Below the pieces are notes generated by a model that saw only the letters and a list, made by a program, of their open reading frames with translations, had not been told where the DNA came from and did not search any database. The translations under genes and the position numbers were made by a program. From the NCBI GenBank assembly GCA_031553885.1, contig JAVBKV010000069.1, positions 1 to 14,397 on the forward strand: DNA of 14,397 nt, read 5' to 3'. Of the stretch, positions 7,268 to 14,397 are shown one piece after another (position 1 is the stretch's first letter; every line of letters begins with the position of its first letter). Source of the stretch: JAVBKV01 sp031553885. GTDB taxonomy: Bacteria; Bacteroidota; Bacteroidia; Bacteroidales; Azobacteroidaceae.

Positions 7268-8512
7268 TCAGAAAATTGATTTTGATATGTTTTCAATCCG
7301 TTGAAGCAAGGTCGGATGCGAATAATGCCAAAACACCACCCAGGGGTGCGGATTCAAATTACTCAGTGCTTTGACGGATATTTTCTTTAATCCGCTGATC
7401 AAAGCGTCTCCCAAACCAAAACCGGCTGCATAAGCATCGGCTTCATATTCGTTTTTACGGGAAAGGTAATTGAAAAATAATCCTGTGACTTCGGAAATAG
7501 GTGTAAACAAGAAGGAAAAACCGATCAGTCCCAGGTGAAAGGAAGGAACACGACCACCCAACGCTTCTGCCAAAGGCAGGCTATCGAGAAACAACGACAA
7601 GACATAAAAAGTGATTCCGGTTGTAACAATCGAAAGAACCAATGACTGCCAGATGTGCTTCTTTTTATAGTGACCGATTTCATGCGCCAGGACAGCCACA
7701 ATTTCTTCCGTATTCAATTCGTTCTGTAACGTATCAAACAAAACAATGCGTTTTTTCTTTCCCAGGCCCGTAAAATAAGCATTGGCTTTCATACTTCTTT
7801 TGGAGCCGTCCATCACATAAATATCGGTCAGTTCAAATCCGGCCCGTTGAGAAAACAACTCGATTGCGTTGCGCAACTCTCCTTCTTCCAATGGAGTTTG
7901 TTTATTAAATAAAGGAACAATCCATTCGGAGTAAAACATACTCATAATCAACGAAAACGCAGAAATAACCGCCCAGGCCAGCAACCAGAACCACTCGCCC
8001 GTATACCGATAAATAAGCAGAATTAAAGATAAAATAACCCCTCCAATAACTACTGTCAATAGAAAACCTTTGATCCAATCCGTGACAAATAACTTCGGTG
8101 TCACTTTGTTGAAGCCGAATTTCTCTTCAATAACAAACGTTTCATACCACTCGAAAGGCATATTAAGCACCTGGCTGGCCAACATCAGAATTCCAAAAAA
8201 TAACAAGGGAAGCCACAAGAAATTAGAACTGTTTTCCCTCAGTTGGCCATCCAGCCAACCCAATCCTCCCGTCAGTAACACGATCAGAATAATCCCGAAC
8301 GAGAAACTTCCTGAAATCAGACCAAACCGGCTGTTTTCTTTCTGGTAAGCCTGTTGCCTGGAATATTCTTCCGGGTTGTAGATTCCATCCAACTCCTTCG
8401 GAATATGCGGACTCATCCGTTTCCGGTTGAGATACGACAAATATTCTCCCCAGAGAAATTCGAGGGAAATAATAAATAAAAGCAGGAAAAAATAAAAGTT
8501 ATACATTTCCAT
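7268..8512 (-). CDS. M48 family Ste24-type zinc metallopeptidase (CAAX prenyl endopeptidase-like)
   Basis: This is an integral-membrane zinc protease of 414 residues, a typical Ste24 length. The N-terminal Ste24-specific part (about 1-200) has several membrane segments (for example 3-20, 66-82, 98-115, 148-170, 174-193). The M48 catalytic part has HEIGH at 277-281 (zinc ligands H277 and H281, catalytic E278), and the third ligand is probably E355 in NEYEADAYA. The WHYSHPTLLQRI stretch near 395-406 is characteristic of Ste24 proteins. Bacteria generally lack CAAX prenylation, so a role in membrane-protein quality control is more likely; this is inference. Its ATG overlaps the tsaD stop by one base (TAATG), implying translational coupling. 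An in-frame ATG two codons later (8504-8506) could also serve. It ends 18 nt from the convergent small exported-protein gene. Confidence 0.94.
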   Translation of the reverse strand: MEMYNFYFFLLLFIISLEFLWGEYLSYLNRKRMSPHIPKELDGIYNPEEYSRQQAYQKENSRFGLISGSFSFGIILIVLLTGGLGWLDGQLRENSSNFLWLPLLFFGILMLASQVLNMPFEWYETFVIEEKFGFNKVTPKLFVTDWIKGFLLTVVIGGVILSLILLIYRYTGEWFWLLAWAVISAFSLIMSMFYSEWIVPLFNKQTPLEEGELRNAIELFSQRAGFELTDIYVMDGSKRSMKANAYFTGLGKKKRIVLFDTLQNELNTEEIVAVLAHEIGHYKKKHIWQSLVLSIVTTGITFYVLSLFLDSLPLAEALGGRVPSFHLGLIGFSFLFTPISEVTGLFFNYLSRKNEYEADAYAAGFGLGDALISGLKKISVKALSNLNPHPWVVFWHYSHPTLLQRIENISKSIF

Positions 8513-9546
8513 TATACGGTTACCCTTGAAAACGGTTCCACATCCACTTCACAAAATTCTCCAGCCAGGTATTTGAAATAACCGCTCATCGCCACCATGG
8601 CTGCATTATCGGTCGTGAAAGAAAAGGGAGGAATGTGAATATTCCACCGGTATTTTTCAGCATGTTCTTCAAAAGCCCGCCGCAACCCGGAATTGGCAGA
8701 AACCCCTCCGGCAACAGCCACCTCTTTGATTTTCAATTCTTTTGCCGCTTTCCGAAGCTTATCCATCAATACTTCAATAATCGTTCGTTGCAAACTGGCG
8801 CAAAGGTCTTCTTTGTTCTTTTCGATGAAATCGGAATCTTCTTTCAATTGATCACGTAAAAGATAGAGAAACGAGGTTTTCAACCCGCTGAAACTATAAT
8901 CATACCCCTGGATATGAGGCTTATTAAGTTTAAAGGCCAACGGATTTCCTTGTTGAGCCAACCGGTCCACTACCGGTCCGCCCGGATAACCCAGGTTCAT
9001 AACTTTGGCACACTTGTCGAAAGCTTCACCGGCTGCATCATCGATGGTCTGACCAACCACTTCCATATCATTCCATGCACGTACCAGGATGATCTGGGAG
9101 TTTCCGCCGGAAACAAGCAAACACAGAAACGGAAATTGCGGCTGACGATCATCAGCTTCATTTTCTTTGATAAAATGGGCTAAAACATGCGCCTGTAAGT
9201 GATTAACCTCAATCATCGGAATTTGCAGCGCGGTCGTAAAACCTTTGGTAAAAGAAGTCCCCACTAATAAAGAACCCAGTAAACCTGGCCCCCGAGTAAA
9301 AGCAACAGCATCCAGGTCTTCTTTGTTTATTCCGGACCGCTTCAACGCCTCATGCACTACGGGAATGATATTTTGCTGATGGGCCCTGGAAGCCAGTTCA
9401 GGAACCACCCCTCCATAAGCTTCATGTACTTTTTGCCCGGCAATTACATTCGACAGCATAACCCCATTCCGGATAACCGCAGCCGAGGTATCGTCACAGG
9501 AAGATTCTATGCCCAAAATCGTGATCGGATTATTTTTCATCTTCAT
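8512..9546 (-). CDS. tsaD: tRNA N6-adenosine threonylcarbamoyltransferase
   Basis: Transfers the threonylcarbamoyl group from threonylcarbamoyl-AMP to A37 of ANN-decoding tRNAs, forming t6A together with TsaB and TsaE, which are not in this window. The 344 residues are a normal length. The ASKHA-fold motifs are present: GIESSCDDTSAAV at 12-24, the metal-binding NHLQAH (H116 and H120), SGGNSQI at 146-152, DDAAGEAFDK at 169-178, AVAGGVSANSGLR at 277-289, and TTDNAAM with D313 as the third metal ligand. The first ATG is chosen; a second in-frame ATG two codons later is equally possible. It is co-transcribed with the downstream M48 peptidase through a TAATG overlap and is divergent from tamB. A CTTTGCG-type degenerate palindrome lies in its probable 5' leader. 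Confidence 0.97.
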   Translation of the reverse strand: MKMKNNPITILGIESSCDDTSAAVIRNGVMLSNVIAGQKVHEAYGGVVPELASRAHQQNIIPVVHEALKRSGINKEDLDAVAFTRGPGLLGSLLVGTSFTKGFTTALQIPMIEVNHLQAHVLAHFIKENEADDRQPQFPFLCLLVSGGNSQIILVRAWNDMEVVGQTIDDAAGEAFDKCAKVMNLGYPGGPVVDRLAQQGNPLAFKLNKPHIQGYDYSFSGLKTSFLYLLRDQLKEDSDFIEKNKEDLCASLQRTIIEVLMDKLRKAAKELKIKEVAVAGGVSANSGLRRAFEEHAEKYRWNIHIPPFSFTTDNAAMVAMSGYFKYLAGEFCEVDVEPFSRVTV

Positions 9547-9563
9547 TCGTCAATCTATAACAA

Positions 9564-9608
9564 CTTTGCACTCTTTGCAGTAAGAATATAACCACAAAGG
9601 ACGCAAAG
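9564..9608. repeat. Degenerate CGCAAAG palindrome in the tsaD leader
   Basis: Arms 9564-9581 and 9591-9608 pair at 13 of 18 positions around a 9-nt loop. The right arm with its flank (AACCACAAAGGACGCAAAGAA) aligns without gaps at 16 of 21 positions to the left arm of the 42-bp palindrome at 146-187, so the two are probably members of one repeat family. It begins 17 nt upstream of the tsaD start codon. Confidence 0.6.
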
Positions 9609-9657
9609 AATTATCAAACTTATGTTAATCAGCCCTGATTTAGACCGATTTTTCCTG

Positions 9658-9665
9658 CAAAAGTA
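9658..9665 (-). promoter_or_regulatory. Putative -7 promoter element for tsaD-M48
   Basis: On the minus strand this reads TACTTTTG, a full match to TAnnTTTG, 111 nt before the tsaD ATG. It would give a leader of about 105 nt that includes the degenerate palindrome. No clear -33 TTTG is seen. Confidence 0.4.
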
Positions 9666-9678
9666 GCAAAAGTTTTTA

Positions 9679-9686
9679 TAGCTTTG
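9679..9686 (+). promoter_or_regulatory. Putative -7 promoter element for tamB
   Basis: TAGCTTTG matches TAnnTTTG fully and lies 13 nt before the tamB ATG, so the leader would be only about 7-9 nt. It is 13 nt from the divergent tsaD element, so polymerases at the two sites would compete. No clear -33 TTTG is seen. Confidence 0.4.
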
Positions 9687-9699
9687 TCGAGATTTTTCG

Positions 9700-12600
9700 A
9701 TGAAAGCACTGAAATATATTGTTTGGGGGATCTTGATTTTCCTGGGGGTGTTCTATGCAATACCTGCAGGACTCCTTCAAGTACCCTTTTTTCAGGAAAA
9801 AGTATCGGAAAAGGCATCCGAAATCCTGCATGAAAAGCTGGGAACGGAGATCCGGATTCAACGGGTAGATTTTGAACTCTTAAACAAATTGATATTAAAG
9901 GATGTATACCTGGAAGATCAATCGGGAGATACGTTGTTTCAGGCCAAACGGGTAGCTGTAGGGTTTGAATTTATGCCTCTTCTTAAAGAGAAATTACGTT
10001 TCAGCTCGGCTCAAATCTTCAGTTTTCAGCTCAACCTTAACAAGGAAACCGATCAATCGCCTCTTAATCTGCAATTTGTCCTGGATGCTTTTGCCTCAAG
10101 AGATACCACTAAAAAAGCAACCGACATTGATATCCGGATCAAAAACCTGAACCTGCGCCGGGGGAGTTTTTCTTACCGGGTAAAAAACGCAGCGCAAACT
10201 CCCGGTAAATTCAATGAAAAAGACGTTTATCTGAAAGATCTGTCCTCTAAAATTCACCTGGAAGAATTAACCAACCAACAACTGATTGCAGCCATCAGCC
10301 GGTTGAGTTTCACCGAGCAATCGGGGATTCAGATCCGGCGGTTGACCTTCGACCTGGCTGTCAATAAAAAAGAAGCGAGCATAAAAAAACTGGAACTTCA
10401 GTTTCCCCGTACCACCCTGCTGCTGAACAACATTCATGCAGACTACAGCCAGATACCCGATTCCGGGAACCTGATTACCGATACCCGTTTCAATATGGAA
10501 ATCAAGCCTTCGGATATCTACCTGAAAGACATCAGTCCCCTGGTTCCTGTTTTTTCGGATTTCAAAGACAAAATCAGTTTGAGGGGAATCTTTTCCGGTA
10601 CCCTGAACGACCTGACCCTGGACGATTTTTACTTTCAGGATCCGGAACATTTTATGATTCAGGCTCAGGCGCATTTAATAAACATTACCAGTCCGGACAG
10701 CCTGTATATCGATGGAAGGATCCGGCAGTCGTATATTTCACCGGAAGGAGTCCAGCGAATGGCAAATAATTTCAGTGCACAACCGGTCGAATTGCCTGAG
10801 CAGGTCAAACGATTAGGTTATGTCCGCTTTAATGGAAACATAGACGGCTACCTCCATAACCTATCCGCTTCCGGGACTTTTGATACAGACATCGGCAGTC
10901 TCCAGACCAATATTGATATAGGAAAGAATAAAACCCGTTTCATCAAAGGAGAAATAGCTTCTACCGGATTGGATCTGAAGATGCTGATGGACAATACTGA
11001 TTTCGGAGTTACGGCTTTTCGTATCAATGTGGATGCTAAACAGGATCAGAATAATCAGTTTTCCGGAAAAGTCAATGCGACAATCGACAAAACAGAATAC
11101 AAAGGATATGCTTATCAGAATCTGAATGTAAACGGGGACTTTTCTCCTTCCCGTTTCAACGGATCACTGGAGATCGACAGCCCGGAAGGAAAAATCTCGG
11201 CAAACGGACTTTTTGTTTTGAAAGGAGATAACTCAGAATTCAATTTTTCAGCGCAGGCCACTAACATTCAATTAAGCCGATTGAACCTGACACAAAAATA
11301 CAAGGAGGCTGCCCTGTCTTTTTTTGTAGATGCCAATTTTACCGGAAATAATCCGGATAATCTGCTGGGAGAAATTAAATTGAAAGACCTGCGTTTTTCA
11401 TCTGAATACGGCGGTTATTTCCTGGATTCGCTTTCGATCCGGTCGACCGAATCGGAAAATGAAAAATTGATCCGGTTAAACTCCGACATCGCCCAGGGAA
11501 AGATTCGGGGAAATTATTCCTTCAAGACCCTGATTCCGGCGTTTTCTCAAACTTTATCCCATTATTTACCCTCTGTTTTCAGTAAAAAAACGACAGTACC
11601 GATCTCATCCGAAAATAATTTCACAATCGATCTGACAGTCAAAGACCTGCAGGATGTATCCCGCGTCTTCGACTTGCCTTTTACCTTGCATAACCAAACT
11701 CACCTTTACGGAGAGTACGCTTTTAATAAATTCCGCTTTGAAGCTTACTCACCCCTTTTGAGTATAGGAAAAACAACCATTGAATCAGCTCTTTTCTCGT
11801 CGGATATCCAAGGAAATAAAGCTACTGTCCGGGTGAGCGGAAGCAACCTGCAAAAAGCAGGCAAAAAACTGGATTTCTCGATTGACCTCAATGCCCGTAA
11901 CGACTCCCTGTACACCGTATTCAGCTGGGATAGTAACCGGGAACGGGAATATAAAGGAACCCTGTCTTTAACTGCATTATTTTCCAGACAGTCAGAACTC
12001 TCCCCGTTCAAAACTCAAATCGACATTCAACCTTCCGAACTGATTTTCAACGATTCAATATGGACGCTTCATTCGTCACGGGTGCTGTTGGACTCAGGAA
12101 GGATAATTGTACAGCGGCTGGTTGCCGATCACTCCGACCAATTCATCCGGATCGACGGATCGGTCTCCAAAGATAAAAACGATCAACTGGCCATCAACCT
12201 GAATAAAGTAGACCTGGAGTACATATTTCAGTCCCTGAATATTCCGGCCCTGACTTTCGGAGGAATTGCCACCGGTTATGTGCATGCACGTGATTTATAC
12301 CAGAGTCGCCAACTCTCAACCTGCCTGGATGTAACCAATTTTTCATTCAATAATACTACCTTCGGGGATCTGGCCCTGGAAGGTCTCTGGGATGACCAGG
12401 AACAGGGAATATTGATGAACGGGCATGTTTTTCGGGACGATAGCACCCAGGTTAAAATCGACGGAATTATTTATCCGGTCAAGGAAGAGCTGTCCATCAC
12501 TTTTGATGCTCAGAATACCAATGCTGCATTTCTCCGGAAATATTTAGATAATGTGGTCCAGAACCTTTCCGGAAAAGTAACGGGCAAGGTACGTCTTTTC

Positions 12601-14196
12601 GGGAACCTGAACAAACCTACCGTTGAAGGAAATGTGTATGTTAAAAACGGAGGTTTTGGTGTCAAATACCTCAATACCTATTATACATTTTCTGACTCGG
12701 TCCATTGTACGGCCAATGAGATCCGGATCAAAGATGTTATTTTCTATGACAGAAACGGGTGGGCAGCCTCTGCCACAGGGTATGTCAAACATAAACAATT
12801 CGAAGATTTCAACTTCTCAGCGGATCTGCTCTATGATAATTTTCTGTTATTCGACGCCACTAAAAAACAAAATCCTTATTTCTACGGAACGGTTTACGGA
12901 AGCGGCAGTGCATCGATCAAAGGGACAGAAAGTATGGTTAATATCGATGTTTCCATGCAAAATACCAACAACACCAAGATCTCTCTCAATTTCATGGAAG
13001 AATCGGATGTTGCCGACTATGATTTCATCAATTTCATAACTGCAAAAACCGACACAGCCGAAGCCGGTCCGGAAAATTTTCTTTCCATGCTAAGCAGTAA
13101 ACCTATTTTGCTAAAAACCGATTCCGAAACAGATATCCGTTTCAACCTCATCCTGGATGCTACTCCCCAGGCTACTTTCGAAATGATTATGGATCCCTCG
13201 TCCGGAGATAAAATCAGTGGTTACGGCAGGGGAAATATGCAGGTACAATACGGGACAAGAACTCCGCTGAAAATTTTCGGAAATTATACCATTGAAAAAG
13301 GGAAATACAATTTCAGCCTGCAACAGGCTATCTTTCGCAACTTTGAGATACAGGAAGGGAGTACAGTCGCTTTTCGGGGAGATCCGTATACGGCTGACCT
13401 CGACCTCGACGCCGCTTATAATATCACAGCCAACCTGGGAGACCTGGACCAGCAATTACTTCAGCAAAGTGCAAGAAACAGTGTTCCTGTCAATTGCATC
13501 TTGCATTTGAACGGTGCATTGGATCACCCATCCATTTCGTTTGACATTGACCTTCCCGGTTCTCCTCCCGAACTGGAACGACAGGTGAAAAGTTATATCG
13601 GAACAGAGGAAATGATGAATAGACAAATTGTTTACCTACTTATACTCAGCCGTTTTTACACACCTCCCGAATACACAAATGTAGAAAACCGGATCAACAA
13701 CGATTTTTCGTTCCTGACCTCGACCTTATCTACCCAGTTGTCCAATATGCTGGGCTCAATCAGTAAAACGGTTCAGTTGGGTACCCGGTTCAATCAAACC
13801 AATAAGGGCAGTGAAACAAGCACAGAAGTGGAACTGTTGCTTTCCAGTCAGTTGTTGAATAACCGCCTTATCATCAATGGGAACTTCGGATATATAGACA
13901 ACCACTACGGCAACGGGCAAGATAAAAATAACATGCCTCTGGTCGGTGATTTCGATGTAGAATACAAGTTGACTCCCGCCGGCGACATCCGGTTGAAAGG
14001 ATACAATCACTACAATTACCGGAACTATTACAGTCTTTCTCCCTCGATGACTCAGGGCATCGGCATTGTATTCAGGAGAGACTTCAACTCATTCAGAGAT
14101 ATTCTCGGAGGAAAAAAGAAACCAGCCCTGACCATTTCCTCCGACAGCATTGCTACAGATTCCCTGAAAGCAGAAAACTTCATCCGTTTTAAATAA
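9700..14196 (+). CDS. tamB: Translocation/assembly module TamB
   Basis: This 1498-residue envelope protein has one N-terminal membrane anchor (about residues 5-25, YIVWGILIFLGVFYAIPAGL) and an extended periplasmic body rich in short beta-strands, as expected for the AsmA/TamB beta-groove fold. The region after the anchor (about 30-100) is AsmA-like, with the pattern ...LGTEIRIQRVDFELLNKLILKD.... The C-terminal DUF490/TamB domain covers roughly 1050-1480 and includes GRGNMQVQYG, GNYTIEKGKYNFSL and a late IVYLLILSRF segment. Proteins of this family span the periplasm and are linked to outer-membrane protein assembly or to lipid transfer between the membranes. The usual partner TamA or a BamA-like protein is not in the window. 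The length exceeds E. coli TamB (about 1259), as is usual in Bacteroidota. The ATG is the only sensible start, directly before the anchor. It is divergent from tsaD. Confidence 0.95.
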   Translation: MKALKYIVWGILIFLGVFYAIPAGLLQVPFFQEKVSEKASEILHEKLGTEIRIQRVDFELLNKLILKDVYLEDQSGDTLFQAKRVAVGFEFMPLLKEKLRFSSAQIFSFQLNLNKETDQSPLNLQFVLDAFASRDTTKKATDIDIRIKNLNLRRGSFSYRVKNAAQTPGKFNEKDVYLKDLSSKIHLEELTNQQLIAAISRLSFTEQSGIQIRRLTFDLAVNKKEASIKKLELQFPRTTLLLNNIHADYSQIPDSGNLITDTRFNMEIKPSDIYLKDISPLVPVFSDFKDKISLRGIFSGTLNDLTLDDFYFQDPEHFMIQAQAHLINITSPDSLYIDGRIRQSYISPEGVQRMANNFSAQPVELPEQVKRLGYVRFNGNIDGYLHNLSASGTFDTDIGSLQTNIDIGKNKTRFIKGEIASTGLDLKMLMDNTDFGVTAFRINVDAKQDQNNQFSGKVNATIDKTEYKGYAYQNLNVNGDFSPSRFNGSLEIDSPEGKISANGLFVLKGDNSEFNFSAQATNIQLSRLNLTQKYKEAALSFFVDANFTGNNPDNLLGEIKLKDLRFSSEYGGYFLDSLSIRSTESENEKLIRLNSDIAQGKIRGNYSFKTLIPAFSQTLSHYLPSVFSKKTTVPISSENNFTIDLTVKDLQDVSRVFDLPFTLHNQTHLYGEYAFNKFRFEAYSPLLSIGKTTIESALFSSDIQGNKATVRVSGSNLQKAGKKLDFSIDLNARNDSLYTVFSWDSNREREYKGTLSLTALFSRQSELSPFKTQIDIQPSELIFNDSIWTLHSSRVLLDSGRIIVQRLVADHSDQFIRIDGSVSKDKNDQLAINLNKVDLEYIFQSLNIPALTFGGIATGYVHARDLYQSRQLSTCLDVTNFSFNNTTFGDLALEGLWDDQEQGILMNGHVFRDDSTQVKIDGIIYPVKEELSITFDAQNTNAAFLRKYLDNVVQNLSGKVTGKVRLFGNLNKPTVEGNVYVKNGGFGVKYLNTYYTFSDSVHCTANEIRIKDVIFYDRNGWAASATGYVKHKQFEDFNFSADLLYDNFLLFDATKKQNPYFYGTVYGSGSASIKGTESMVNIDVSMQNTNNTKISLNFMEESDVADYDFINFITAKTDTAEAGPENFLSMLSSKPILLKTDSETDIRFNLILDATPQATFEMIMDPSSGDKISGYGRGNMQVQYGTRTPLKIFGNYTIEKGKYNFSLQQAIFRNFEIQEGSTVAFRGDPYTADLDLDAAYNITANLGDLDQQLLQQSARNSVPVNCILHLNGALDHPSISFDIDLPGSPPELERQVKSYIGTEEMMNRQIVYLLILSRFYTPPEYTNVENRINNDFSFLTSTLSTQLSNMLGSISKTVQLGTRFNQTNKGSETSTEVELLLSSQLLNNRLIINGNFGYIDNHYGNGQDKNNMPLVGDFDVEYKLTPAGDIRLKGYNHYNYRNYYSLSPSMTQGIGIVFRRDFNSFRDILGGKKKPALTISSDSIATDSLKAENFIRFK

Positions 14197-14397
14197 ATTA
14201 CCCTGTCACTGCAAGAAACCGACAACCCACTATTGTGAGGAGATGGATTGATCTCTATTGGCCAATTCGCTAAAAGACCAATAAAATAGTCGAAAAAAGA
14301 GCAATAGATTCATCATTCATGCTTTTTTTTCGACTATTTCTGTTTTCAGGTTATTACATTCCTTTTATCTCCCTTTTTTTGCATACTTTAGGCTGTA
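14197..14397. other. Non-coding end of window
   Basis: No convincing open frame is present on either strand in these 201 bases. Besides the hairpin at 14284-14339 there is a perfect 10-bp palindrome ATTGGCCAAT (14257-14266) with a further CCAAT at 14278-14282. These could be an operator for a gene beyond the window edge, but that is speculative. Confidence 0.6.
14284..14339. terminator. Long A/T-rich hairpin after tamB, possible terminator
   Basis: Left arm 14284-14299 (AAATAGTCG then A6 and G) pairs with right arm 14322-14339 (C, T8, then CGACTATTT), giving about 16 bp with two unpaired T and a loop of about 22 nt. It lies about 90 nt beyond the tamB stop. The T8 run is inside the stem rather than after it, and the symmetry would work on either strand, so it may be an unusual bidirectional terminator or a palindromic repeat element instead. 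Confidence 0.5.

Noticed and set aside
10267..10674. 135-codon open frame on the minus strand inside tamB
   Set aside because: It lies antisense to a clear, continuous tamB reading frame, and its low-complexity composition fits a shadow frame.
12623..13039. 138-codon open frame on the plus strand inside tamB
   Set aside because: It overlaps tamB in another frame; the tamB frame is uninterrupted and family-like here.

Overview
The window looks like chromosomal DNA of a Bacteroidales (Bacteroidota) bacterium. The evidence is a Bacteroidota-type TamB, a large secreted protein with a type IX secretion (T9SS) style C-terminal domain, start codons without clear Shine-Dalgarno sequences, and several copies of the Bacteroidota -7 promoter motif TAnnTTTG. 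The genus cannot be fixed from the sequence alone. No rRNA, tRNA, CRISPR array or intact insertion sequence was seen.

Layout. Positions 3-122 probably hold the last 39 codons of a plus-strand gene cut by the window edge. A 42-bp perfect palindrome follows (146-249). Next, on the minus strand, lie proB (glutamate 5-kinase, 258-1337) and, upstream of it in the same transcription unit, an Mpv17/PMP22-like membrane protein (1374-2051). A 395-bp non-coding region (2052-2446) contains a nested hairpin flanked by 11-bp direct repeats. On the plus strand, a 1463-residue GLUG-repeat surface protein with a probable T9SS sorting domain (2447-6838) is followed 6 nt later by a 134-residue exported protein (6845-7249) whose C-terminus is a Gly-Asp-Gly motif, a hydrophobic segment and a basic tail. 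On the minus strand, tsaD (8512-9546) and an M48 Ste24-type peptidase (7268-8512) are joined by a TAATG overlap. tsaD is divergent from the large tamB (9700-14196). After tamB there is about 200 bp of non-coding DNA with a long A/T-rich hairpin.

How the genes relate. Most are core or housekeeping functions: proline synthesis, t6A tRNA modification, membrane proteolysis and envelope biogenesis. The accessory part is 2447-7249, the GLUG surface protein and its small downstream partner, which together look like a surface-display pair. The least explained signals are this small protein and the non-coding palindromes: the perfect one beside proB, a degenerate relative upstream of tsaD, the nested hairpin at 2260-2326, and the hairpin after tamB.
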